Below are positions 36,193 through 45,378 of a stretch of DNA of 64,000 bases, one piece after another (positions within the stretch are counted from its first letter, which is position 1; every line of letters starts with the position of its first letter). A model generated the notes under the pieces. That model had not been told where the DNA came from. It saw nothing but the letters and a program-made list of their open reading frames with translations, and did not search any database. The stretch is taken from assembly GCF_003992005.1 (NCBI RefSeq), contig NZ_RQVL01000012.1:1-64000 (forward strand). Reading direction: 5' to 3'. Position numbers and translations under genes: made by a program. Source of the DNA: Veillonella sp. VA139. Lineage in GTDB: Bacteria; Bacillota; Negativicutes; Veillonellales; Veillonellaceae.

Positions 36193-37202
36193 AGTACTAC
36201 CCCCACACGACGAACTTCCTCTTCCGTAGTCAGCCCTTGCTCGATGGCTCGACGTGCAGAGTCTTCTAAAGAACAAAGTAAATGAGAATCTAGCTCTTCC
36301 CAATGACAATCATAACCTGGAATAGCTAGCAACTCATACAATCCACAACGACCATGATATTCTCCATCTACTAGCATTCGTACCAATCGTTGCGATATCA
36401 CACCGGTCAAAGTAGCACGCACAAGATAGTCTTCTACACCCATATCTACCAATCGTTCCACTACGCCTAGGGCATGGTTTGTATGAATTGTGGATAGCAC
36501 CCGATGCCCTGTGAGCGCTGCCTGCACCGCTAACTGTGCTGTTTCTTGATCCCGAATTTCACCAACCACTATGGTATCTGGGTCATGCCGTAAAATGGCA
36601 CGTAATCCTGTACTGAAAGTCATACCAATCTGTGGCTGTACACCAATTTGAACAGCTTTTTCTACGATACGTTCCACTGGATGCTCCAAAGTAATGATTT
36701 GTTCCTCTTCTCCATTAAGTTCTTGCAATAATGCATACAAGGTAGAACTTTTACCAGACCCTGTGGGCCCACACACAAGCAGTAACCCATGTGGACGTGC
36801 CAATAATCTACGCACCTCTGCACTAATATGATCCGGCATGCCTAATTCTTCTAAAGATTTTATCTGTTCATCATGCCAAAAGAGACGGCATACAAGACTT
36901 TCACCATACACAGAGGGCAAGGAAGACATGCGTATCGTTCCTGAGTGATTTCCATGGGTCCACACATACCGCCCATCTTGAGGCAATCTTTTTTCACTAA
37001 TATCCAAAGACCCTAACACTTTCAAACGATTCATCACTTGCTCACCTTCTGGCATGGGAATCCGCGCTATCTCTTGCAAACGACCATCCAAACGAAATCG
37101 AACCTGCACCTCTTTTTCTAAGGTATCAAAATGCATATCACTGGCTCCACTTTCATAGGCACGCTGAAAGAAATGATCCAGCTCAATCTCCACATGGTAC
37201 AT
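36189..37202 (-). CDS. pilB: PilB/GspE-type pilus extension ATPase, short form
   Basis: About 337 aa starting at the ATG with a strong AAAGGAGGTGACACT ribosome site. It has the N2 domain (SGASDMHFDTLEKEVQVRFRLDG), Walker A VCGPTGSGKSST, Walker B RHDPDTIVVGEIRDQET and STIHTN. It lacks the long N-terminal GspE domain of classical PilB (about 560 aa), and the zinc-binding tetra-Cys region is reduced to GRCGLYELL. This short type resembles ComGA-like ATPases. It is the first gene of the pilus operon. Confidence 0.88.
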   Translation of the reverse strand: MYHVEIELDHFFQRAYESGASDMHFDTLEKEVQVRFRLDGRLQEIARIPMPEGEQVMNRLKVLGSLDISEKRLPQDGRYVWTHGNHSGTIRMSSLPSVYGESLVCRLFWHDEQIKSLEELGMPDHISAEVRRLLARPHGLLLVCGPTGSGKSSTLYALLQELNGEEEQIITLEHPVERIVEKAVQIGVQPQIGMTFSTGLRAILRHDPDTIVVGEIRDQETAQLAVQAALTGHRVLSTIHTNHALGVVERLVDMGVEDYLVRATLTGVISQRLVRMLVDGEYHGRCGLYELLAIPGYDCHWEELDSHLLCSLEDSARRAIEQGLTTEEEVRRVGVVL

Positions 37203-37308
37203 AGTGTCACCTCCTTTACTTGCGTACTTAGGATTTCTCTGTGCACCCTCTAAAATCCTAGAAAACACTCCTACCAGTCAACCTTGACTGTGAGTGCTAT
37301 TTTAGGGG

Positions 37309-37338
37309 ATATTAATCAAATACTCTTGTCATTGACAA
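37309..37338 (-). promoter_or_regulatory. Likely promoter of the pilus operon
   Basis: Minus-strand TTGTCA (37333-37338) and TAATAT (37309-37314) are separated by 18 bases, about 105 bases before pilB. The -35 lies in the palindrome TTGTCATTGACAA, which may bind a regulator. Confidence 0.45.
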
Positions 37339-37561
37339 TTGGTTTAGACTAAGTTAATATGTACATATATAGAAAAAGTAACCATACTTTTGCGAGAGAC
37401 GTATCGAGAGATATGGCTCTTATTTTTTTACTTTTTGAAAATATTGAGAGTCGAATAACAATGATAAACCAAAAGGGCTGTAACAAAATGTAAGTTTACA
37501 TTTCGTTACAGCCCTTATGCATTGGCATGTTTAGCTAATTCCCTTATCTATCGATATGTGT
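37339..37561. terminator. Intergenic region with a long terminator hairpin
   Basis: No gene. At 37473-37516 AAGGGCTGTAAC...TGTAA pairs with TTACA...GTTACAGCCCTT, a stem of about 20 bp with one mismatch, located downstream of the acyltransferase gene on the minus strand. The remainder (37345-37470) shows no clear feature. Confidence 0.65.
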
Positions 37562-39445
37562 TTAGCGTTTTTTCTGTTTTGTATTTATTTCTCCTTGTTG
37601 GAGCAATACTTTTTTCACTTCATCATGAATGAATTTAGAGTATTCTTTCACACCGGTATCATTCGGATGGATGCCATCATCTCCGAGCCAATCCCGATGT
37701 TTCGATGCTAGGCTAGCCCAGTCGATGATATGTACATTAGGATGTTCTTTGGCAAGCTTAGTTAAGTACGCATTGTTGGCTTCAATCCACTGGATGCCTG
37801 GCGCATAATTATTAATCCAGAAAATCTGACGATTTGAACCTAAATACTGCACCAACGCTTTTGTTTCATCTTCATAGTAGCCTGTAATAGGACCATTGGT
37901 ACCAAGACCAATGAGTACCGCATTTCCTAGTTGCTGGTTCGCATCCATTTGTTTCGCAATTCCTAAACCTGCCCCTACATAGCGAGATACTTTGGCATCA
38001 ATTTGGATACCTGCAAAGTCTTGTCGCAATGCATGAGCGGAGCCAAGCATAACGGAATCACCAATGGCTGCCATATGCACCATATCTTGTGGATCGCTGA
38101 CAGTAGAAAGGTCGATGACCTTTGCATTTTCTGCAGCTTGAGATTCTGCATTCTTCGCCAATCGCACTTGTAACTCTGTCACATCTTGTTGCTTCTCTGC
38201 AGGTGCTGTACTGAAGGCATACACGCCTAGGACAATACAAATAGCCCCAACGATAGAAACAACTTTCACAAAATAGGAACGAATAACATCCACAATGGCG
38301 CGGACACTATGTTGACGGACACACCAATTCGTCACCGCTTCAGACCAAAGTGTAAGGCCTATGATAGCCGATACTAAGACGATATAGTAAGCTATGGGTG
38401 ATGCGAAGTAGTCCATGATACCCATATGTTCAAAGAGATAAATCATTGGATATTGCCATAAAAATAATCCATAACTATGTTTACCAAACCAGGCAAGGAG
38501 TGGCATATCTACTATCTTTCCAAGTGGTGTATTAGGACGTTCTACTAACCACACCATGAGACCAAATAAGCAGGTAAATGCTACCATGCCGTAGGTGTAA
38601 AGAGAAGGACTTTGTCCATCTAAATAGATATATCCTACTACGGTGGCAATGATGCCTGCCAATAGGAATATACTGCTGATAACATTTCCTTTCATAGTGC
38701 CCAACGGATACAGTTTTTGTTCACTCCGATGCAATCCCAAAAAGGCGCCCAATAACAAAGCGAATAGCCGCGTGTCTGTACCGTAATAAAAACGAGATAC
38801 GTCCATACCCGCTGTATATAGTAGTGGCATAATGACAGAGGATCCTAACGCCAATGCTAGCATCCATACAAGGCCGATGGTATAACTCCACTGTTTTTTC
38901 AGTGCTGTATAGGTCCAATATAAGAGGGGCCAAATGACAATATACTGGATTTCTACACCCATAAACCACATATGGGTGAATGGCGATGTGTTCACTAAAC
39001 GGGTGAAATAATCTGCATTTTGCGCGATTTGCCACCAGTTATTATAGCCTAGCAAAATGGACATCACTTCTGGGCGTATGCCCGCTAGCTTGTCAGGTAA
39101 CAGCAAATGCCACAGTCCTAATATGACCGTCACCATCAACACTAAGGGAATGAGAATCCGCTCTGCCCTACGCTGAAAGAATTTTGAAACACTGTAATTC
39201 CCCAACTTCCATTGTTGATTGGTGGTGAAAGCTAATAAATAACCCGATAATACAAAGAAAAGGGAAACCCCCATGAACCCGCCACTGGCTGCATGGGGAA
39301 ATAGATGAAAAATCGTGACGCCTAGAATGGCTAATCCTTTTAGCCCGTCAAGGCCTTTCACAAACTGACCTGGTTTGACTCCTATAATACGTTTTTTCTG
39401 TCTGGAACCGAGCCCTTGATGCGGTTCTTCTAACTCTGGTGGCAT
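37562..39445 (-). CDS. OatA-like O-acyltransferase with SGNH domain
   Basis: A 627-aa protein. About ten membrane helices form the acyltransferase-3 domain (residues about 25-400): LDGLKGLAILGVTIFHLFPH has the catalytic His, and FFVLSGYLLAF is typical. A linker leads to an extracytoplasmic SGNH esterase-like domain with AAIGDSVMLGSA (nucleophile Ser, near residue 472), GLGTNGP (Asn) and DDGIHPNDTG (Asp/His). This two-domain design O-acetylates peptidoglycan or polysaccharide. All catalytic residues are present. Confidence 0.9.
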   Translation of the reverse strand: MPPELEEPHQGLGSRQKKRIIGVKPGQFVKGLDGLKGLAILGVTIFHLFPHAASGGFMGVSLFFVLSGYLLAFTTNQQWKLGNYSVSKFFQRRAERILIPLVLMVTVILGLWHLLLPDKLAGIRPEVMSILLGYNNWWQIAQNADYFTRLVNTSPFTHMWFMGVEIQYIVIWPLLYWTYTALKKQWSYTIGLVWMLALALGSSVIMPLLYTAGMDVSRFYYGTDTRLFALLLGAFLGLHRSEQKLYPLGTMKGNVISSIFLLAGIIATVVGYIYLDGQSPSLYTYGMVAFTCLFGLMVWLVERPNTPLGKIVDMPLLAWFGKHSYGLFLWQYPMIYLFEHMGIMDYFASPIAYYIVLVSAIIGLTLWSEAVTNWCVRQHSVRAIVDVIRSYFVKVVSIVGAICIVLGVYAFSTAPAEKQQDVTELQVRLAKNAESQAAENAKVIDLSTVSDPQDMVHMAAIGDSVMLGSAHALRQDFAGIQIDAKVSRYVGAGLGIAKQMDANQQLGNAVLIGLGTNGPITGYYEDETKALVQYLGSNRQIFWINNYAPGIQWIEANNAYLTKLAKEHPNVHIIDWASLASKHRDWLGDDGIHPNDTGVKEYSKFIHDEVKKVLLQQGEINTKQKKR

Positions 39446-39549
39446 ACTGTGTCTTCCCTTCTACATGAATACTATACAATGCATTTTTCGATACGTAATA
39501 TACATTATAGCATAGAGAATGGGCACTGCGTAGAGTGAAATTGATGAAA
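39446..39549. other. Intergenic gap between the Hsp70 operon and the acyltransferase gene
   Basis: About 100 bases, AT-rich, without a coding region. No clear terminator stem for the Hsp70 operon was found here. Confidence 0.35.
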
Positions 39550-40023
39550 TTATCCCTTTAATGTTAACTTGTAAATACGAGATGCATCCACATTCTGATT
39601 CTTTCTCATTTCATCATGAGTGGCCACTACACATTCGATGGTAGTAGGATCTATTTTACGGATGAAAACGTAGCCGTCGTCAGTGTCAACGTGCTCCTCT
39701 TCAATAAACAAGTTCTCATAGCTAACTTCATCAATAGGCATATTCCCTTCATGAGCACGCGCTTCTTTTGTGTAATAAATATCTAACTCATCACATGTGC
39801 ATGCCATGAAAGGAGCCCATGACTGATATGGTATTTTTTCACCAATCAAGCACTCAAATGTCTCCTTACGGCTTTTAATACCTAATAAGTAAGGAAATGG
39901 AACTTCACCCTCTTCATCCACCTCATAAGGAATAACAAAAACATCACGAGCACTATCAATACTACGAATCAGTCCAAAAGCAACACCAGTTTTACCTGTG
40001 CGCATGGTTTCAAAATTTTGCAT
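39550..40023 (-). CDS. Stand-alone homolog of the Hsp70A C-terminal domain
   Basis: A 157-aa protein. Its sequence (MRTGKTGVAFGLIRS, PYQSWAPFMACTCDELDIYYT, TIECVVATHDE) aligns along its length with the last about 165 residues of the 1008-aa Hsp70-like protein encoded at 48875-51901 (DRIRTGKTGVVFGLLRS, PYHQWQSFCWADEAKFELYYT, TIEYVVADPDT). The 958-aa paralog just upstream lacks this domain, so the two genes together match one long Hsp70A. The ATG at 40023 has a GAGGAAAC ribosome site; the frame is open to 40047. Function unknown. Confidence 0.85.
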   Translation of the reverse strand: MQNFETMRTGKTGVAFGLIRSIDSARDVFVIPYEVDEEGEVPFPYLLGIKSRKETFECLIGEKIPYQSWAPFMACTCDELDIYYTKEARAHEGNMPIDEVSYENLFIEEEHVDTDDGYVFIRKIDPTTIECVVATHDEMRKNQNVDASRIYKLTLKG

Positions 40024-40072
40024 ATCTGTTTCCTCTTTAACTATCATATAAGATGTGAATCATCTTCTATAC

Positions 40073-42949
40073 CTATTTTTCTGTATATAACATAGTATCT
40101 AAAATATGCTTCCGTTCCTCTGTGATGTCTACCCCAGAATCTGTAATCGACTTCACTAATGCTTCTACATTGAAAGATGCTCCTAACGGCGGATATAATC
40201 GGAAAATATTAGACACATCTCGTTCCCCTGATAAATAAGCATCCAAGTCTTCTAGTTCATCTAACAGACGGATTACCAATTGTTCCTGCAATAAACGAGC
40301 TTTACAAGAGTTACCGGCTAGCAAAATATGCAAAGGCCATGTCCATTCTGATTCATTCCCTTTATAAGCACGATGGAATGTAGACATGAAGTTATCAATA
40401 CCGTCATTTATTTGTTGTTTGATAACATTTTGTAACATGCTTACATCTACTTTTACAGGGACTGTTTTCTTTTCCTTATTCGTAGTGTATAAATCAATGT
40501 TAACATCGCCAGTACTAAATTCCGTAGCATAGTCGCCTTTTTCTTCCCAAATAGGTCGTAAGCGACTCGCCAATAGTTTTAAGTTTAAATAGGAAACTTG
40601 ATCACCAGTATCTACATCTTTTACGAGCATTTGGCTACCATCAAAGCGTTTACATTTCTCATTCGGAAGAACGATGGTAATCTTATTGTCACGCATTACT
40701 TGTTGATTTGCTTTAAACACTTCATAGGCCAAGATATTGATGATATTTTCACCACCTAGTAATGGATCTCCACCATTATCAAACTGTTTGATTTCGTAAT
40801 AGAATTTTTTATTTTCTGAAATATATTCTTTGCCAAAATCAAAATCCGTGGTGCCGCCTCCAAAATCGAAGACACCATAGGTCGGAGATGGATCTGTGTC
40901 TCGCTCAATCGGTTCTACTTGGTATGCTTTTAAAGCACTCAGTGCATAGGCTGCTGGCTCGCTTGCCCCTGGTTTTACTTTAAAACGCTTCATAGCTTCT
41001 TTGTCATTAAGAACTCGTTCCGGTAATGATTTCCGAATCCCCCGTTCAAAGCTTTTTGTAATTCTATCACGAATATCGGAAGCATAATTCACTGGGAATG
41101 ATAGATAGTATTTGACACAAATACCGTGTTGCATATTGTTGATATATAAACCTAAATAATAGGCATAGATTTCAATAGGGTCAAAATCACCATCTTCCAA
41201 TGTAGTATATGGTTTTAACTCAATCTTTTTCCCTGTACTGTCTTGTAATAATTGACGGCGACCTGTGGCATTAGCCCATTGCTTCAACTCATTGAATACA
41301 GAATAATACACATCGGCATGAATATCTTTTTGATAGATTTTTTCTGCTGCATGATGGGATACAGTCATGTCCTCCCAACGTGTAGGTGGACGCCCCTCTT
41401 TGCTATGATAGTCCTCCATGAAACGATCATAATCAATGATATGCAAGGCTGTTGGGTTTTCATAGTCTTCCATACGAGGTTCTGCCCATTGATCCGAGGC
41501 ACCAATCCGTAGCAAGGAAGATTTCCTATTGTGATAGACCACTACTGTGCTTTTCGTACCGAAGTCGATGGCACAAGTAACCTTTGTATTTACATCAGCT
41601 AATGGGTCACGTGCCACTAATACTTCTCCTTTTGGCAACGGAAGTATCACTTCATCTTCTCCCATATCACCTTGTAAGATTTCAAATAAGTCCCAATGAC
41701 CTTTATTCACATCTCGTAATACATCCATTTCATAGGGTTGAATATTAGCACGAGTAGTTTCTACTTCTAGTAGGGATGTAAGAGATTGATTAAAAAAAGC
41801 ATTCTCTATTTGTGAATCTGCATCAAGATAATTAACCACGTCATCATATGTTTTAAGTTTCTCAAATGTATGAGCTTGCTCTTCTTCTTTGAGTAGCGCT
41901 TGATGTAGTTTAGCAATTACTGCTTGTTCATCTGAGGTGTAAACAGCATTTCCTGATGTATCTGTTTCTCTCTCTTTTAGAATAGCAAACTTACTAATAG
42001 AAATTTTTTCAGATTCTGAAAAATTTCCTTGTTTATACAACTGTTCCAACAATGTGTACAATCTTCTGTCCCACTTCCTCATTAGTGGATGATTTGGTTG
42101 TTTAAATTCACAAAGGGCGTAGGCTAAAACCTCATTGGGGTTGGATACATCTACATGTTTAGTGATAACAATAGCAAAACCACCTGAATGGCTATAAGTA
42201 TAATCGGATTTAGGGTATATTTCAAACCCTTGTCGTTCTCCACTATCATATGAGTAGTTTTGGAATATGCTAAATCCACTTTTATACCCTGGACTAATAA
42301 TTTCATGCTTGTATAATTCCACATTCTTATTAGATAAGCATTGTCCATAATTTTCATAATATGATTGTATAACGTTTTTAGAAATCAATTTACATCTATT
42401 CACATCAGCATAATTAATTTTTCTTGCTTTATAAAGATTTATCAATTTATTTGAAATAGGTGCAAATCTCCAACTACCTCTAGAGAAGGTTGTAATCCTA
42501 TTTCTATTTTGGGAAGAATCCATCACATCATGATATATAATGTCCTCTGTCCCTTCATACAACGGTACTAAATCATTAGACTTCCGCAACCACCCAAATC
42601 CATCTTCTTTAAATACGATGTATTCTTCGTTAAATATAACGGCTAATTTATCGAGGAAGGATTTTATTTTTTCAACTACTAGCCCTTTAGTAATCTCTTG
42701 CAATTGTGTGACTTTCATTGGATAACTAGTGAGTGCTGTAGATTGGTTCTCCACTAAGGATTCACGTAATCGTTTCCACTCTTCCTTATCCTTGGACATG
42801 GGTACACTTGTTTTAGGTTCCATTGTCTTTGTCATTTCATTTATGATATCATTTTTACATTTTTCTTTATTCTTCATAGATTTTGTATCCCTTACACTAA
42901 TGATAGCATTGACCACTTTGCTTATACTACTCAGGTTCCTTAACGCCAT
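40073..42949 (-). CDS. Hsp70/actin-fold ATPase B (958 aa)
   Basis: A large Hsp70-like protein. The core from about residue 400 onward has phosphate-1 CAIDFGTKSTVVV (459-471), connect-1 GASEPAAYALSA (661-672), phosphate-2 YGVFDFGGGTTDFDFG (691-706) and the adenosine motif LHILLAGNSCKARLL (873-887). The first 400 residues have no family I recognise and differ from the same region of the paralog; GHWDLFEILQ near 418 is where similarity to Hsp70A (GHWELFEEAL) starts. DnaK-type substrate-binding and lid domains are not apparent. The start overlaps the preceding gene by 23 bases, with an AAGGG ribosome site. Confidence 0.88.
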   Translation of the reverse strand: MALRNLSSISKVVNAIISVRDTKSMKNKEKCKNDIINEMTKTMEPKTSVPMSKDKEEWKRLRESLVENQSTALTSYPMKVTQLQEITKGLVVEKIKSFLDKLAVIFNEEYIVFKEDGFGWLRKSNDLVPLYEGTEDIIYHDVMDSSQNRNRITTFSRGSWRFAPISNKLINLYKARKINYADVNRCKLISKNVIQSYYENYGQCLSNKNVELYKHEIISPGYKSGFSIFQNYSYDSGERQGFEIYPKSDYTYSHSGGFAIVITKHVDVSNPNEVLAYALCEFKQPNHPLMRKWDRRLYTLLEQLYKQGNFSESEKISISKFAILKERETDTSGNAVYTSDEQAVIAKLHQALLKEEEQAHTFEKLKTYDDVVNYLDADSQIENAFFNQSLTSLLEVETTRANIQPYEMDVLRDVNKGHWDLFEILQGDMGEDEVILPLPKGEVLVARDPLADVNTKVTCAIDFGTKSTVVVYHNRKSSLLRIGASDQWAEPRMEDYENPTALHIIDYDRFMEDYHSKEGRPPTRWEDMTVSHHAAEKIYQKDIHADVYYSVFNELKQWANATGRRQLLQDSTGKKIELKPYTTLEDGDFDPIEIYAYYLGLYINNMQHGICVKYYLSFPVNYASDIRDRITKSFERGIRKSLPERVLNDKEAMKRFKVKPGASEPAAYALSALKAYQVEPIERDTDPSPTYGVFDFGGGTTDFDFGKEYISENKKFYYEIKQFDNGGDPLLGGENIINILAYEVFKANQQVMRDNKITIVLPNEKCKRFDGSQMLVKDVDTGDQVSYLNLKLLASRLRPIWEEKGDYATEFSTGDVNIDLYTTNKEKKTVPVKVDVSMLQNVIKQQINDGIDNFMSTFHRAYKGNESEWTWPLHILLAGNSCKARLLQEQLVIRLLDELEDLDAYLSGERDVSNIFRLYPPLGASFNVEALVKSITDSGVDITEERKHILDTMLYTEK

Positions 42950-43784
42950 GGTTATACCCTTCTGTCCGTTTACTCATAAATTTTGAAATGTCCTGATTAT
43001 TGGCAAAGTTTTTTCCCAATGGGTTCAGTAGAGACTGTGACTCTTCTAGCTCATCATTAACCTCTGCTTCTGTGATAGTTGTTACCTGCTTTTTCTTTTC
43101 TGATTTTGGTGTTGTATCTGGGAAACAAACTTGTGGGACTCCCTTAGTTTTCGCTTTTTTCGGTTTATTAATGACAGGTGGTAACGGAGCATCTTCCTGC
43201 GATGCTACAGTTGTTGGAATGTCTTTTAATGCTATTTCACTTTCAGAAACGTTCGTGTCTTCAGTTTCCTCTATAATAATTGATTCTATCACCACTGGTT
43301 CTAACACGATATACTTCGTTCCTTGACTAGCCACGATATCCATAGTGCCCGTAGCATGTGTAATCGCTGTTTCTGCAATCTCTGGATCGTCGATTAATAA
43401 CTCATCTTCTCTAGCGTTGAGTATAGTTTGAATATCCTCTTCTTCCCAAATGCACTCACCATCATCTACCACTTTAGAGCCATTATGAGATTGAATCATT
43501 TTAACAATCGCCTCTGCCACTTCTGCATCGAAAGAAAAACTTCGATCAACTAGTACAATAGAAGAAATATATTCATCAGAACTGATGCCAATTTTATTCC
43601 AACAATGGCCCTTAAAATGTTCTAGTTCGCTATCTACTAAGACTGTTCTATTGTTCTCTTTACTTATATCAAAGGTGAACATCACATCACCATCCCATTT
43701 TTTGATTTCCAAATGGCCTCTACGATAGTAGAACAATTGCAGTTGATGATGATGAATACACCAAAGTAATTTTTTTATTTTCAT
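42927..43784 (-). CDS. Unknown 285-aa protein of the Hsp70-HerA operon
   Basis: The N-terminal part is basic and hydrophobic (KKLLWCIHHHQLQLFYYRR), followed by an acidic middle and a low-complexity linker rich in Pro, Lys and Thr (PPVINKPKKAKTKG), ending NPLGKNFANNQDISKFMSKR. No known domain was recognised. It has a good AAAGGG ribosome site and overlaps Hsp70B by 23 bases, which ties it to that protein. It might be an adaptor for Hsp70B; this is inference from position only. Confidence 0.75.
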   Translation of the reverse strand: MKIKKLLWCIHHHQLQLFYYRRGHLEIKKWDGDVMFTFDISKENNRTVLVDSELEHFKGHCWNKIGISSDEYISSIVLVDRSFSFDAEVAEAIVKMIQSHNGSKVVDDGECIWEEEDIQTILNAREDELLIDDPEIAETAITHATGTMDIVASQGTKYIVLEPVVIESIIIEETEDTNVSESEIALKDIPTTVASQEDAPLPPVINKPKKAKTKGVPQVCFPDTTPKSEKKKQVTTITEAEVNDELEESQSLLNPLGKNFANNQDISKFMSKRTEGYNHGVKEPE

Positions 43785-43801
43785 CTATATCCCTTTCGCA
43801 T

Positions 43802-43839
43802 AAGAGGCTATCCTACAATACAATCATAGGATAGCTCTT
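43802..43839 (-). terminator. Hairpin within the Hsp70-HerA operon
   Basis: AAGAGGCTATCCTA pairs with TAGGATAGCTCTT (one bulge) in the gap between the 182-aa and 285-aa genes. It has only a weak U-run, so partial termination or an RNA processing site is possible. This is the largest gap in the run from 53079 to 39550 and may set different expression levels. Confidence 0.5.
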
Positions 43840-43844
43840 GTATA

Positions 43845-44393
43845 TTATGCTTTTAACCAAGCATCTAAATTTTCATCTTCTAATTGAGTAAACTCTAACG
43901 CAAGTTGCTCCATCGATAGAAAGTTTTGTACTTCTTCCTTATCTGATAGGTCAGGTATATCTGTCATATATCGTGAATCCATATGGTTGACAACTCGACA
44001 TAAGTCTTTATCATTTGCTTTAGCTAATCTCTGACCTTCTTTTTCATGACGAGATACAAGTTCATCATAATTACCTAACAAATTTTGGCTTTTGATAGCC
44101 CCTTGTTTATTAGAAATCTGTTCTTTCTTAGAATGAACTTTTGTGAGTACCTGCTCTTGCGTACCTACCTCTTGTGTGTGTGGATAGCTCAAACTAGCCT
44201 GAATTTGTTGAAAGTTAAGGTAAGCATTAGAAATTTTCCTCGCTGCATCACTTTTTAATCTGCCTAAGGTGACTATATTGTCTGATACATCTGATATACT
44301 TGCTCGTTTCTCTATATTGAACCCATTTCTAAGTTTTTCATAAAAGATTAAAAATTCTTCAGTAGTAGCACTTTTTTTTAGTTTTCCACTCAT
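43845..44393 (-). CDS. Unknown 182-aa helical protein
   Basis: A hydrophilic, mostly helical protein with frequent Ala, Glu, Lys and Gln (KLKKSATTEEFLIFYEKLRN; ends EFTQLEDENLDAWLKA). There is no membrane segment and no family I recognise. The ribosome site AAGGATTAATT is the same type as before the HerA gene (AAGGATTAACA), consistent with one operon. It follows the glycine-zipper gene by 9 bases. Confidence 0.75.
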   Translation of the reverse strand: MSGKLKKSATTEEFLIFYEKLRNGFNIEKRASISDVSDNIVTLGRLKSDAARKISNAYLNFQQIQASLSYPHTQEVGTQEQVLTKVHSKKEQISNKQGAIKSQNLLGNYDELVSRHEKEGQRLAKANDKDLCRVVNHMDSRYMTDIPDLSDKEEVQNFLSMEQLALEFTQLEDENLDAWLKA

Positions 44394-44402
44394 AATTAAT
44401 CC

Positions 44403-45362
44403 TTAGTTGTGCTTTTCAACTTCGTCTAAAGTTTCTAATTCATCTTGTAAATTATGCTCTTTATATTCTGCTTTAAGTGCATTTATATCAAATAATTTTT
44501 CTTCACCCATTGTTTCAAATGCTTGAATTTCAGATTTATATGCTTGAAGTATCGTGTCATTACTTGGATCTGCCTTCATATTATTAAACTCTCTATACGC
44601 AGAAACAATATCCAAGGTTTCACCCTTCTCAGCTTTTATCTCACGAATCTTATTGACTACTGCTTCGATATATTTTTCTTCCTCTTCAGGCGTCATCTTG
44701 CCTTCTTTAAAATCCATATAGGGAACTGTTGTGTATCCTAACTCTTTAGAGATATCTAAAACAGCTCTAAATTCATCTTTATCAAATTTTTTTAACCCTG
44801 CATGAACCAAGAACTCTCTAGCAATCGTAAGTCCTTCTTTTCGTTCCAATCGCTCCCATAAAGCAGTCATACCAGAGGCACGACGACGGAGGGACTCTAC
44901 AGAAAGACGCTTCGCTTCTGTCATATGAATACCTTCACCTTCAGCTAGCTCTTTTAATTTTAGATAATGTTCTTTTGCGGAACTGAAGCTTTCCTCTTTA
45001 GGCCACTCGGGATGCTTTTCAGACTCTTCAACAAGGAATCCATATTCTTCAATTTCTTCCTCTTCCATTTCTGGTTCACCTTTGTCGATCAGTAAATTCA
45101 TAATTACATTAGCCAACATATTAACAATAATATCACTAACAATCGGTGCTAATGGGCCTAAAACAGGTGTTAGAAAGGTTGTTAAGCCGGCTGTAAGGCT
45201 ACCTAAAAAAGCTGATGCTTTACTGGCAATAGCTCCTCCGATTTTAGCCAAACCAGCCATTGCACCTTTTACAATACCACCACAAACTTTTGCCGCACCA
45301 CTTATACAACTACCTACAAAGCTACAAGCTGAGCTAATTGCTGATCCAATCCAACCAAACAC
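44403..45362 (-). CDS. Glycine-zipper hydrophobic protein, possible membrane-active component
   Basis: A 319-aa protein with GTG start and an AGGAGG ribosome site. The first about 95 residues are hydrophobic and rich in Gly, Ala and Ser with GxxxG-type spacing (CISGAAKVCGGIVKGAMAGL, LTPVLGPLAPIVSDIIVNML), like channel-forming or membrane-inserting segments. The remaining 220 residues are charged and helical with no membrane segment (KMTPEEEEKYIEAVVNKIRE). There is no cleavable signal peptide. This is the only member of the operon that looks able to insert into membranes. No family recognised. Confidence 0.78.
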   Translation of the reverse strand: MFGWIGSAISSACSFVGSCISGAAKVCGGIVKGAMAGLAKIGGAIASKASAFLGSLTAGLTTFLTPVLGPLAPIVSDIIVNMLANVIMNLLIDKGEPEMEEEEIEEYGFLVEESEKHPEWPKEESFSSAKEHYLKLKELAEGEGIHMTEAKRLSVESLRRRASGMTALWERLERKEGLTIAREFLVHAGLKKFDKDEFRAVLDISKELGYTTVPYMDFKEGKMTPEEEEKYIEAVVNKIREIKAEKGETLDIVSAYREFNNMKADPSNDTILQAYKSEIQAFETMGEEKLFDINALKAEYKEHNLQDELETLDEVEKHN

Positions 45363-45378
45363 TCCTATTTTCCTCCTT

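Noticed and set aside
37339..37470. Possible small RNA or riboswitch upstream of the pilus operon
   Set aside because: No conserved fold recognised; only the promoter and the downstream terminator could be supported.
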